Assembly (NCBI GenBank): GCA_002898555.1
Contig: BEHR01000001.1
Span: 62,001-126,000, forward strand
Origin: a bacterium HR15
Lineage (GTDB): Bacteria > Armatimonadota > Fimbriimonadia > Fimbriimonadales > GBS-DC
Direction of reading: 5' to 3'
DNA length: 64,000 bases
Every line of letters begins with the position of its first letter. Within the stretch, counting starts at the first letter, position 1. The notes below the pieces were generated by a model. It searched no databases. It was not told the origin of the DNA and was given only the letters and a program-made list of their open reading frames with translations. Shown here in pieces: positions 33,109-41,293 of this stretch. The position numbers and the translations under genes are program-made.

Positions 33109-34263
33109 CTACAGCCGATTGGCTGAGGAGCCTGCCTCGATTAGGTACCAGCGATCGCCCACGCGCTCGAAAGTGTAGGAGATATACACCACGCGCAGCG
33201 TGCCCGTTGCTTCGTCGATATAGCGATGTTCGCCTCTAATCACGAACTGGGTCTCGCCCCGCTTGGAAGTGCGGTAGAAGGTGAGCTGCTCGGTTTTTAC
33301 CGCCCGAATCGCGTCGCGCGTGATGGTGATGAAGTCCTCGGCAGGCAGCGAGTAGGCATACTTGCCTTCCAGATAGATGGCGATGTAGCTATTCGGACGG
33401 ATGTATCTTTCCAGTAGGCTTGGGTCGCGCAGAATCCAAGCGTGGCGCACATCGCTCAGCAGCTGCTGGCGGTCATCCACCACGGGCTGGCTCGGGCGCT
33501 CCAGGTAGTAGGGCGTCGCGATGTAAACAGGCACCTCCACATAGATCACACGCGGGGGTGGTAAGTAGATGATCCGATACACCGGGATAAAGGGCGGGCA
33601 GGGGTCATAGTACCAGTACGGTGCGTAGCAGACGCGATAAGGCTCCGGCGTGTAGCAGTAATAGCGGTAGCCAAAGTTGAAGTTGCCACCCCGATATTCG
33701 TAGTAAAACTCATAGCCCGAAGAGCGCGAGGGTGGGATAACAAAACGCTGCCAGCGACGCGGGTCCAGCCCTTCTGTGCGGTTGACCAGTGCGGGGAGGT
33801 TGCCCTCACTCAATGGCACGGGACGATTCAGCACGGGCTGCGGGTTATTCAGCACAGGGCGTGACTCGATGGGCAACGGCTGTGGGTTGTTCAGCACCAT
33901 GCCTGAATTGCCGGGAGTCTGGCGCGAATCGGACGGTTGGGCGTACGCACCGCCGTTATAATCGCGGGGCTGCTGCTCGCGGGGCTTTTTGCGGAACGGG
34001 TCATTCTCGGCTGGCGGTGCAGGGTTGTTCGAGGGTTGTGGAGCGTTGCCGCCATTCCGATTATCGATTGGGCGTGGCTTGTTGTCGCCGCCACCCTTAT
34101 AAAACGGCGAGGAGGGCTTGTTATCGTCCGCACTGCGCGATGGCGCAGGCTTATTGTCTCCCCGTTTGCCTTCCGTTTTATCAGCCAGTTTTTTCAGGTC
34201 GTCGGCTGCCGCAAGGCTCAGGGAGAGAGCCACAATGCTCAACAGGCTTAGCATCCGCATCAT
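33109..34263 (-). CDS. Exported Pro/Asn-rich protein with NTF2-like C-terminal domain
   Basis: 384 residues. The signal peptide (LLSIVALSLSLAAA) is followed by a low-complexity stretch of Asn, Pro, Lys and Ser to about residue 150, then a Tyr-rich segment (FYYEYRGGNFNFGYRYYCY), and a C-terminal domain of about 115 residues (LLSDVRHAWILRDPSLLERYI ... YTFERVGDRWYLIEAG) of NTF2-like look. The ATG is preceded by TATACT. Function unknown; exported, probably binds something at the surface. Confidence 0.65.
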   Translation of the reverse strand: MMRMLSLLSIVALSLSLAAADDLKKLADKTEGKRGDNKPAPSRSADDNKPSSPFYKGGGDNKPRPIDNRNGGNAPQPSNNPAPPAENDPFRKKPREQQPRDYNGGAYAQPSDSRQTPGNSGMVLNNPQPLPIESRPVLNNPQPVLNRPVPLSEGNLPALVNRTEGLDPRRWQRFVIPPSRSSGYEFYYEYRGGNFNFGYRYYCYTPEPYRVCYAPYWYYDPCPPFIPVYRIIYLPPPRVIYVEVPVYIATPYYLERPSQPVVDDRQQLLSDVRHAWILRDPSLLERYIRPNSYIAIYLEGKYAYSLPAEDFITITRDAIRAVKTEQLTFYRTSKRGETQFVIRGEHRYIDEATGTLRVVYISYTFERVGDRWYLIEAGSSANRL

Positions 34264-34377
34264 CTTTGGTCACCCCATTTGTAGTATACCATGCAACTGG
34301 CTGGTGGCAACATCCAGGCCGTGTTGCCACCGTGCCCAGTGTACTACTCTGTAGACGCGCAGGGGCGCTTGGAAGTT

Positions 34378-35238
34378 TCAGCCAATCGCCTGGCGCAACG
34401 CACTCACTACACGCGGATGACCTGCTAAGTCCGCTTGCACCTGAATCTCCCGATAGCCATGCTGAACAAGCATGGTATGCACCGCTTCAACAAGGGTGGG
34501 GCTGGTTTCTAAGGCGAGCAACCCACCGGGCTTAAGCACTACCGATGCCTGCCGAATGAGTTGGCGGTAGGGGCGCAGCGGGTCGGCACGCGGTAGGAGC
34601 AGGGCGCGCTTCGGCTCATAGTGCGTGATTTCTGGCTCCAGATGCGCCCATTCCTGCGGCAATATATAGGGCGGATTGGCGAGCACCGCATCGGTGCTGA
34701 GGGGGCACAACGCGGTGAGCCAGTCTCCTTGAAGCAGCAGCCAGCGGTCACTCAGCCCCAATCGGGCACGATTGCGCATGGCGATTCGCAAGGCGCGACG
34801 GCTGCGGTCGATGCCGATGCCCTGCCAACACGGTGCATTGAGCAGGCATGCCGCTGCGACGCAACCGCTGCCTGTGCCTGCATCCACCAGCACGCCCCCG
34901 TTCGCATAACCACGCGCCCAGCATAAGAAGACCTCTACCAATAACTCCGTCTCCGGACGCGGGATAAGCACGCCACGCGCCACATAGAACTCAATCCCGT
35001 AGAACCAGCGTCGATGAGTGATATAGGCGAGCGGCTCGCGCCGCACACGGCGCGCCAACCAGTGCATCAGTCGCCGCTGGTTGCGCCCCGACAAGGGTTT
35101 CTCTCGGTGTGCCAGCACCCACGCCCGTTCCCGACGCAGGCATGCCGCCAGCAGCAGTTCCGCCTCACGCAGAGCATCGGGCACACCGGCTGCCTCAAGC
35201 TGCTGTCTTGCCTGATGGAGCGCGTCACCAATACGCAT
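34378..35238 (-). CDS. prmC: Release-factor glutamine methyltransferase
   Basis: 286 residues. Methylates the GGQ glutamine of peptide release factors using SAM. SAM-binding loop VDAGTGSGCVAAACLL; catalytic NPPYILPQEW; the N-terminal helical domain (LREAELLLAACLRRERAW) is typical, and IPRPETELLVE precedes the fold. The start at 35238 lies 11 bases from a minus-strand TATTAT box; the frame continues upstream to 35523 without support. Shares a promoter region with the next gene on the opposite strand. Confidence 0.93.
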   Translation of the reverse strand: MRIGDALHQARQQLEAAGVPDALREAELLLAACLRRERAWVLAHREKPLSGRNQRRLMHWLARRVRREPLAYITHRRWFYGIEFYVARGVLIPRPETELLVEVFLCWARGYANGGVLVDAGTGSGCVAAACLLNAPCWQGIGIDRSRRALRIAMRNRARLGLSDRWLLLQGDWLTALCPLSTDAVLANPPYILPQEWAHLEPEITHYEPKRALLLPRADPLRPYRQLIRQASVVLKPGGLLALETSPTLVEAVHTMLVQHGYREIQVQADLAGHPRVVSALRQAIG

Positions 35239-35247
35239 TGCCCGCTC

Positions 35248-35258
35248 GGTATAATACC
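35248..35258. promoter_or_regulatory. Two-way -10 element
   Basis: GGTATAATACC: nearly palindromic, giving TATAAT on the + strand (for the gene at 35273) and TATTAT on the minus strand (for prmC). Confidence 0.5.
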
Positions 35259-35272
35259 ACCGATCTCTCACA

Positions 35273-35686
35273 ATGGCAAGTCGTAAGCGGCAGGGGGCGG
35301 AACTTGAGACGCTGGAAACAACTATCGCCCAGTGGAAGCAAGCCGGCAAGCAAGTGGTGCTGACCGCAGCACGCTTCGAGACTCTGGACGAGACCTCGAT
35401 CGCTCTGTTGGAGCAGGCGCGTGCGTTGGGCGATGCGCTGATTGTCGTTCTCCATACGGAGCTACCCGATGGGCAGGTGAAAGCCGAGCAGATGCTCGCG
35501 CTGAAGTGTGCGGACGCTTTCACAGTGCTGCCAGAAGACGCGCTTGTGCCCCTGCTCCAACGCCTACAACCCCCTTACTATGTCCTACTCGGTGATTACA
35601 CTGAGCGCGACCTCCCTGCTGTGGAGGCGGTCATTGCCTACGGTGGTTTTGCGGTGGTGCTGCCGCGAGCACGCCCCGAATCCTAA
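35273..35686 (+). CDS. HldE/RfaE-C-like protein without the nucleotide-binding motif
   Basis: 137 residues. The look is that of the HldE/RfaE2 cytidylyltransferase domain: VVLTAARFETLDETSIALLEQARALGDALIVVLHT, and late LLGDYTERDLPAVEAVIAYGGFAVVLP. But where functional enzymes have HxGH after the first strand, this one has LDETS, and the ATP/CTP-binding residues are missing. Probably a pseudoenzyme or diverged relative; function unknown. Divergent to prmC; its end overlaps the convergent barrel gene by 4 bases. Confidence 0.6.
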   Translation: MASRKRQGAELETLETTIAQWKQAGKQVVLTAARFETLDETSIALLEQARALGDALIVVLHTELPDGQVKAEQMLALKCADAFTVLPEDALVPLLQRLQPPYYVLLGDYTERDLPAVEAVIAYGGFAVVLPRARPES

Positions 35687-37281
35687 TGCGTGCTCCCTAA
35701 CGGTGTGCTCCAACTGACCGCAAAGAGGCTCAGCCGATAGTCGAAACGCGAGTCGACACGGTCCAAATAGTGCCAGGGGGCGACTGTAATCGACCATGCG
35801 GAGCCATTCGGCAACAGATAGTGCAGCGAGAGTGTTAGGAACCGTCCTTCCGTGTTGCCATCGGGCAGCAGCAGCGGATTGTCCGTATCGCTGACAAAGT
35901 GCGTAAAGAGCAGACTCACCGAAAGGCGTGGTGCCGACGACCACTGCAATCCCACCATTGATGCACGCGTATCGGGCAGGAAGCGCGGCAACCCAATCAA
36001 CGCATCGGCGCTCTTGTTCGCTTGCCAGCGCTCGACACGATGCTCTGCGAGTACAGTTAGCCCTGAACGGAGTTGATAGACCCCACCGATAAGCAGCTGG
36101 TCGCTGTGCAACCGTGTGGCACGTGGGTCGTTCTGCCAACGCTGACGCGAGAGGGTCAGATAGAAAAAGCCGTTGGGGAATTGGCTGTCGAGGTTCAGGC
36201 GTGCTGTCTCGCGGCGACTCCAGAACAAGGTGGTGCTTGGTTCATTGGACACTTGTCGGCTCCAGCGCTGGCTTATCCCGTAGAGGGTAAGCCGTGTCTG
36301 ACGGCTCACTCGCCCTGAGAGGCGTGCCTCGATGCCCTCGCGCTGGATGGGTTCGCGCTGACGCTGCTCGGGGTCCCAACGGTCAATCGCTTGGCGTCGG
36401 ACGCCGATTTGCAGTTGCCACGCCCCAAATTGCTGCACGAGGCTGAGCGTGCCTGTGCGCCGCTCGCGTGTCCATGCGTTGCGCACGATGGGCAGGTTCA
36501 ACCGTTCGCGTGTCCAGCTCAGCCCGATGTCCGTCTTTGCGCCGGGTGTCCAATCAGTGAACAGAGTGAGGTTTTGAACGCGACTAACAGGGCGTTGCGG
36601 CTGCTCGAATCGGGCTTCGGACCAGACGGCTTCCAGGCTGAGCGCAGGCATCGGCTCCCACAGATAGCCCGTCTGCCAGCGCTGGAGCGTCAGGTCGGGG
36701 CGCGTGCCGGTTCGGTCCCGATAGCGCCAACGGGTATATTGCAGGCTAAGTCGTCCTGCCCCGATTGTCCCCTCGGCGGTGAGATCCCACGCTTGCGTGG
36801 TTTGATGATAAGGGGCGTGCATGCTTGCGAACTGGCGTCGCAGAGTGTCGCTGCGGAAACGCGCCGTCAGCGCGAAATCGGGCTTCACCAGATAGCGCAA
36901 GGTCACCTCCTCATTGCGCCGCGCACTAACTGGCGCGGAGGTGACGCCAGGGTCAGCAAATTGGGAACGGGATTGCTCTGCCTCTATAATGAGCTGCCCA
37001 GGCAGCCCGTGTAGGAGGGCGTCGCCGCGCGTGTCCTGGTCGCCACCCCCTTGCCATAGCAGGCGCATGGCGGGCAGCTCATAACGCAGCGCACGCAAAA
37101 AGAAGCCGCGCGGCGGTGTGGCGTATTGGCGGAACTTAGCCGCGTTGCCCCGCAAGCCCCAGTCTGACCATTCCAGACCAAGATGCGTCCGCGCCTGTAT
37201 CGGAGGAAGGGGCCGCTGAGCCTGAACCATCAGCAACCCCCACCCAAGCCATCCCAGAAGCCAGCGTGCGTTCTTCATCAT
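35683..37281 (-). CDS. Outer-membrane beta-barrel protein of a porin-cytochrome operon
   Basis: 532 residues. Signal peptide (LLGWLGWGLLMVQAQ), then many alternating 8-12-residue strands rich in Arg, Trp, Tyr and Leu (LSLQYTRWRYRDRTG, LEAVWSEARFEQ, NLTLFTDWTPG, LTLYGISQRWSR, FYLTLSRQRWQ) with Asp/Pro turns, typical of a transmembrane barrel. No Cys and no CxxC. The start at 37281 is followed by a second ATG at 37278; the frame runs on to 37506. It follows the decahaem cytochrome gene by 44 bases, as MtrB-like porins follow MtrA. Family identity is inference. Confidence 0.55.
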   Translation of the reverse strand: MMKNARWLLGWLGWGLLMVQAQRPLPPIQARTHLGLEWSDWGLRGNAAKFRQYATPPRGFFLRALRYELPAMRLLWQGGGDQDTRGDALLHGLPGQLIIEAEQSRSQFADPGVTSAPVSARRNEEVTLRYLVKPDFALTARFRSDTLRRQFASMHAPYHQTTQAWDLTAEGTIGAGRLSLQYTRWRYRDRTGTRPDLTLQRWQTGYLWEPMPALSLEAVWSEARFEQPQRPVSRVQNLTLFTDWTPGAKTDIGLSWTRERLNLPIVRNAWTRERRTGTLSLVQQFGAWQLQIGVRRQAIDRWDPEQRQREPIQREGIEARLSGRVSRQTRLTLYGISQRWSRQVSNEPSTTLFWSRRETARLNLDSQFPNGFFYLTLSRQRWQNDPRATRLHSDQLLIGGVYQLRSGLTVLAEHRVERWQANKSADALIGLPRFLPDTRASMVGLQWSSAPRLSVSLLFTHFVSDTDNPLLLPDGNTEGRFLTLSLHYLLPNGSAWSITVAPWHYLDRVDSRFDYRLSLFAVSWSTPLGSTH

Positions 37282-37325
37282 ATTTGCCCGTCGCTCTCGT
37301 CGAACCTGTCGCACATGGTAGCCCC

Positions 37326-38312
37326 TTAATGACTTAGAAACAGTGGGTCGCTGTTGGAGCCGTGGTGTGCCACATGGCAGCCGCTCTCCCAACAGTTGCG
37401 TGCGGGGTAGTGCTGCACGCCTTTCTCTGTGTGGCACTGTGCGCACAGCCCACGCGAGAAGAGCTTCAGCATGCGTGGGTTCGGCGAGCCGTGCGGACGA
37501 TGGCACTCCAAGCAGCTATCACCCATCCAGCCCGCAGCGGGGTCATGTTCAAAAACGAAAGGGCCCGTTTTGTCCGCATGGCAGTGGGTACACATCTCGC
37601 GGATAAGGCGCACCCGTTTGACACTCTCACGCGTGGGATGCACATCGTGGCAATCGGTGCAGAGGAGTCGTCCCTCGGGGAGCGGATGATGGAAATTCAG
37701 GCGGAACTCGCTTGCCTCACGCGCATGGCAGCGACTGCACATGGCGATCTCCTCATCTTTTAGCAGAGGATGCGACGGTGCCGTTGGGGACCAGGGCGCT
37801 TCCGCTGTTGATGAGAGGGGCGACGCCAAGCCGGTGGTCGCCCCTCTTGCCTTCTTTGCATTTTGATGAATCTGATGGCAACTAATGCAGCTTAGTCCCG
37901 CTTTGGCGTGTGCGGTGCGATGCCACTGGCTCGGTCGCATGGTTGCCCCATGGCAACGCATGCAGGCGCGCGACACCTCCTCGGGCTGAATCTTGCTGTA
38001 GCGGATGACCCCTTTCGGTTCCAGCACCTCGCGCAGGTGGATTGCACCCGGTCCATGGCATGCTTCGCACCCTTGGCGGTCAGGTGGGAGGTGGACATCG
38101 GTCATATAAGGTGCATGGGCGGAGTTGCGGAACGAAATGACTGAGGAGCGATGGCACGGTACACATGCCTGCTCGCCCAAAAAGTCGCTGGGCTTCGCTT
38201 CCGCAAACAGATTCAGCGGGAAGGCGTGTTCGCGGGCATGTTGCCGCGCTGCCGTCAGCATCAGCAGCCCCAGCCCCGCCATCGTTATCAGAAAAAGGCT
38301 CTTATCTCTCAT
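37326..38312 (-). CDS. Decahaem c-type cytochrome (MtrA/DmsE-like)
   Basis: 328 residues. After an N-terminal signal or anchor (LFLITMAGLGLLMLTAA), nine CXXCH motifs at residues 50, 82, 117, 142, 192, 218, 241, 267 and 290, plus a tenth as CWESGCH (CX4CH) at 307. CEACHGPGAIH and SCISCHQIH are typical of MtrA/DmsE-type cytochromes. Such proteins carry electrons through or to an outer-membrane barrel. Located between a haem lipoprotein gene (9 bases upstream) and a barrel gene (44 downstream), one apparent operon. Confidence 0.85.
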   Translation of the reverse strand: MRDKSLFLITMAGLGLLMLTAARQHAREHAFPLNLFAEAKPSDFLGEQACVPCHRSSVISFRNSAHAPYMTDVHLPPDRQGCEACHGPGAIHLREVLEPKGVIRYSKIQPEEVSRACMRCHGATMRPSQWHRTAHAKAGLSCISCHQIHQNAKKARGATTGLASPLSSTAEAPWSPTAPSHPLLKDEEIAMCSRCHAREASEFRLNFHHPLPEGRLLCTDCHDVHPTRESVKRVRLIREMCTHCHADKTGPFVFEHDPAAGWMGDSCLECHRPHGSPNPRMLKLFSRGLCAQCHTEKGVQHYPARNCWESGCHVAHHGSNSDPLFLSH

Positions 38313-38321
38313 TCACTTTCA

Positions 38322-40250
38322 CTAATTATTCCGTGCTCCTTGCTCGATCCAGAGCCGAATGAGTAGAATCTGTTCATCGGTGAGCCGTCCACCCAACGGC
38401 ATGCGTGAGCCAACGGGCGGATTATCCTCCGAGACCTTGCGATAGAGCAGGCTGCGCATGGGGTCGCCAGGCACCACACGAATCCAGTTAGGGTCCTGCA
38501 CACTGGGCACATTCACAATATTGGCATAGGCGTTGCCCGCGCTCAGGTCCAGGTCGGCAGTACGCGCCCGTGAATCGTGGCAACCCAGCACGGCACAGCG
38601 CTGGGTGAAGATTGGCTGGATAGTATGCTGGAAGCTGATAAGCACCTGCAAGTCGAGATTCACAGAGTGGCTCAAGCTGCCTGCCGTACCCTGAACGATG
38701 AGTGTGTAGCTGCCATGAGGAACCTGCGTGCCCACTTGCAAGGTGAGCAGACTCTCTTCTCCTGGTCGGATAGTGGATGGGTTGAAGCTCGCGCTCACCC
38801 CTGGCGGGAGGTTCATCGCGCTGAGGCTCACGGCGTCATTAAACCCGCCTACCGCGCTGATGGCAACCCGCACCGTGGTTGTTCCACCCTGCGCTACGCT
38901 GACGGATGATGGATTGAGCGCAATCAGAAAATCGGGCGGCACGCGCACCTCCAGCGTCAGACGCGCAGTGCGGGTAAAGCTCGCCGTACCTACCATAGTC
39001 AACTGATAAGTGCCTGGCACAGCTTGTGCTGTTGCTTGCAAGGTGAGCGTTGCACTGTTCTGTCCGGGCGCAAGGCTGCTGGGTGTGAACGATGCCGAGA
39101 CACCATTAGGCGCACCCTGTAGGCTCAGCGCCACGGTCTCGTTGAAGCCGCCGACGCGCGTAATGCGCACCGTCGCCCCAACGGAGCCACCCTGCTGCAC
39201 CACCAGGTTCGATGGCTCCACACTCAGCGAGAAGTCGGGCGTCTCGGTAATGCGCAAAGTGAGGTTCGCATTGCGGGTCAGCCCACCTCCTGTGCCATGA
39301 ATGGTCAGTGTGCTGACGCCGGGCGATGCACTTGCCCCCACCTGCAGCGTCAAAGCGGCGCTACTCTGATTGCCGGGGATAGTAGATGGGTTAAATGACG
39401 CGGAAACGCCCGTCGGCAGTCCCTCGATACCGAGCGTGACGGGTTGGGCAAAGTTGCCAATGCGCGTCAGTGTAATGGTGAGAGTGGTCTGACCGCCGGG
39501 GGTGAGCGTGATGTCGCTGCTGCTCAGAGTAAGCGTGAAATCGGGCGCGACCGTCACCGTTAGATTCAGCTGGGCGGTGCGCCGAATCGAGCCGCCTATG
39601 GCTACGACGGTCAGGGTGAAACTGCCCGTCGCGGCGCTTGCACTGGCATGCAGATTCAGCATGCTGGTGCTTTGCTGACCGCTGAGTGTGGTAGGAATGA
39701 ACTCCGCGGTGACGCCCGCCGGCGCACCCTCTAAACTGAGGTTGACCGCATCTTGAAAGTTGCCGATGCGTGTCAGTGACACTTGCAGGCTTGCGCTGCC
39801 GCCACGCACGACGCCGATACTGCCGAGACTCAGTTGGATGTTAAAATCGGGTGCCGCGATGCCGATGGTCAGTTGAATCTGGGCTTCTCGGGTGATCGAG
39901 CCGCCCTGCGCCCGCACAAGTAAAAAGTGGCTGCCTGTAGGTGTTTGCAACGAGGCGTGCAGCGTCAGCACAACACCCGTCTGGTCAGACGGCACGGGGT
40001 TCGGGCTGAAACTTGCCTCCACGCCCTCCGGTAATCCCTCGATGGACAGCTGCACGGGCGCGGTGAAATTGCCCACCCGCTCGATGCTCATGGTCAGCGT
40101 TGCCTGCCCGCCCTGGGCAACCGTAATGGCAGGATTGCGTACCGAGAGGAAAAAGTGCGCCCCTGTCGCTGGCGCACGCCCCCCACCACATCGTGCCAGC
40201 AACAGCAAGGTGAGCATGGGCAAAATCAGCGCACCGTACGCTCGCCCCAT
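38322..40250 (-). CDS. Lipoprotein with five Ig-like repeats and a terminal cytochrome c domain
   Basis: 642 residues from the ATG at 40250 (AGGGCGATA upstream). Candidate lipobox LLARC near residue 20 (Arg at -1 is unusual). Then five repeats of about 95 residues, each with xGGxxTLxxxxxRxGNF and LxGxPxGVxASFxP, giving a stalk. The C-terminal ~105 residues resemble a mono-haem cytochrome domain: IQPIFTQRCAVLGCH (CX4CH), LDLSAGNAYANIVNVPS, RVVPGDPMRSLLYRKV, WIEQGARN. Likely faces outward. First gene of an operon with the decahaem cytochrome and barrel. Confidence 0.75.
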   Translation of the reverse strand: MGRAYGALILPMLTLLLLARCGGGRAPATGAHFFLSVRNPAITVAQGGQATLTMSIERVGNFTAPVQLSIEGLPEGVEASFSPNPVPSDQTGVVLTLHASLQTPTGSHFLLVRAQGGSITREAQIQLTIGIAAPDFNIQLSLGSIGVVRGGSASLQVSLTRIGNFQDAVNLSLEGAPAGVTAEFIPTTLSGQQSTSMLNLHASASAATGSFTLTVVAIGGSIRRTAQLNLTVTVAPDFTLTLSSSDITLTPGGQTTLTITLTRIGNFAQPVTLGIEGLPTGVSASFNPSTIPGNQSSAALTLQVGASASPGVSTLTIHGTGGGLTRNANLTLRITETPDFSLSVEPSNLVVQQGGSVGATVRITRVGGFNETVALSLQGAPNGVSASFTPSSLAPGQNSATLTLQATAQAVPGTYQLTMVGTASFTRTARLTLEVRVPPDFLIALNPSSVSVAQGGTTTVRVAISAVGGFNDAVSLSAMNLPPGVSASFNPSTIRPGEESLLTLQVGTQVPHGSYTLIVQGTAGSLSHSVNLDLQVLISFQHTIQPIFTQRCAVLGCHDSRARTADLDLSAGNAYANIVNVPSVQDPNWIRVVPGDPMRSLLYRKVSEDNPPVGSRMPLGGRLTDEQILLIRLWIEQGARNN

Positions 40251-40346
40251 CCGCCTATCGCCCTGAGCCGCTATGCATTTAGAGCGCCAAATCATTCCCT
40301 ACCCCTTTGCTTGAACGAAGCAGTTCGATGCAGGTTCCCTTGCAGG

Positions 40347-40352
40347 TACACT
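40347..40352 (+). promoter_or_regulatory. -10-like box, leaderless start
   Basis: TACACT in CAGGTACACTTTAAACC, 7 bases before the ATG at 40360, with no Shine-Dalgarno. Confidence 0.45.
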
Positions 40353-40359
40353 TTAAACC

Positions 40360-41235
40360 ATGAGCTGGCAAGGGGTTCCGACGGAGGTGCTCACGCGCCT
40401 GGAACGGTATCGGTTGCAACCTCGTCAGATGCACGCGGCGGCGATTCGGGGTGAACGCCTTTCTCCGCGCAAGGGGCTATCGATCGAGTTTGCCGATTAT
40501 CGCCACTACGCGCCGGGCGACGATTTGCGCCATCTGGACTGGAACATCCTCGCCCGACTGGACCGTGCCTACTTGCGCACTTACCAGGACGAACAGGAAC
40601 TGCCTGTCTATCTGCTGTTGGACTGCTCCGCGTCGATGGCGTTTGGCGAACCGTCCAAATATGACCTTGCCCGCTCACTCGCCGCTTGCCTGGGCTATAT
40701 TGGGTTAATCGCGGGCGATGCTGTCTATCCTGTTGCCCTCGATGGGCGTGTAAACGAGGCGCGTGCTATGCGCGGGCGTATCAGCTATCGCCGGCTCATC
40801 GAATGGCTGCGCGCGCGTGAACCCGATGGACGCGACCTGAGCCACAGCCTGCAGCGGTTCGCCCATGCGAACTTGCCCACAGGAATGGCGTTTTTGCTAA
40901 CCGATGGACTGGATGAACACCTCTGTGATGCTTTGCGCACGCTTGCCAGCCGCCGCCACGAACTGGTGGTGATCCAGATCCTCTCGGAGGCAGAGTTAGA
41001 CCCCGATCTGGAAGGCGACCTGAAGCTCATCGATGCCGAGACGGGCGATGCGCTGGAGATTACGGCGACCGGAGGGGTGCTGACCGAGTACCACAAGCGA
41101 CTTCACGCGCACTGCGAAGCGATAAGAAACACCTGTCGGCGTATCAGCGCGCTCTACTTGCAGACACGCAATAGTCAACCGCTTGAAGAGATACTGCAGC
41201 GCGGCTTGCGCCCGATGGGCGTCTTGCGCGATTGA
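40360..41235 (+). CDS. DUF58-family protein with vWA-like domain
   Basis: 291 residues. HAAAIRGERLSPRKGLSIEFADYRHYAPGDDLRHLDWNI is the DUF58 core; YLLLDCSASMAFG carries the vWA metal site (DxSxS). Usually encoded beside a MoxR ATPase, which is not seen here. Divergent to the lipoprotein gene. Exact role unknown. Confidence 0.88.
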   Translation: MSWQGVPTEVLTRLERYRLQPRQMHAAAIRGERLSPRKGLSIEFADYRHYAPGDDLRHLDWNILARLDRAYLRTYQDEQELPVYLLLDCSASMAFGEPSKYDLARSLAACLGYIGLIAGDAVYPVALDGRVNEARAMRGRISYRRLIEWLRAREPDGRDLSHSLQRFAHANLPTGMAFLLTDGLDEHLCDALRTLASRRHELVVIQILSEAELDPDLEGDLKLIDAETGDALEITATGGVLTEYHKRLHAHCEAIRNTCRRISALYLQTRNSQPLEEILQRGLRPMGVLRD

Positions 41236-41293
41236 ATCACTTCTCTTTTTGAACACCGCTATTCTGCTCGCCATTCGCCATAATTAAAGCGCG

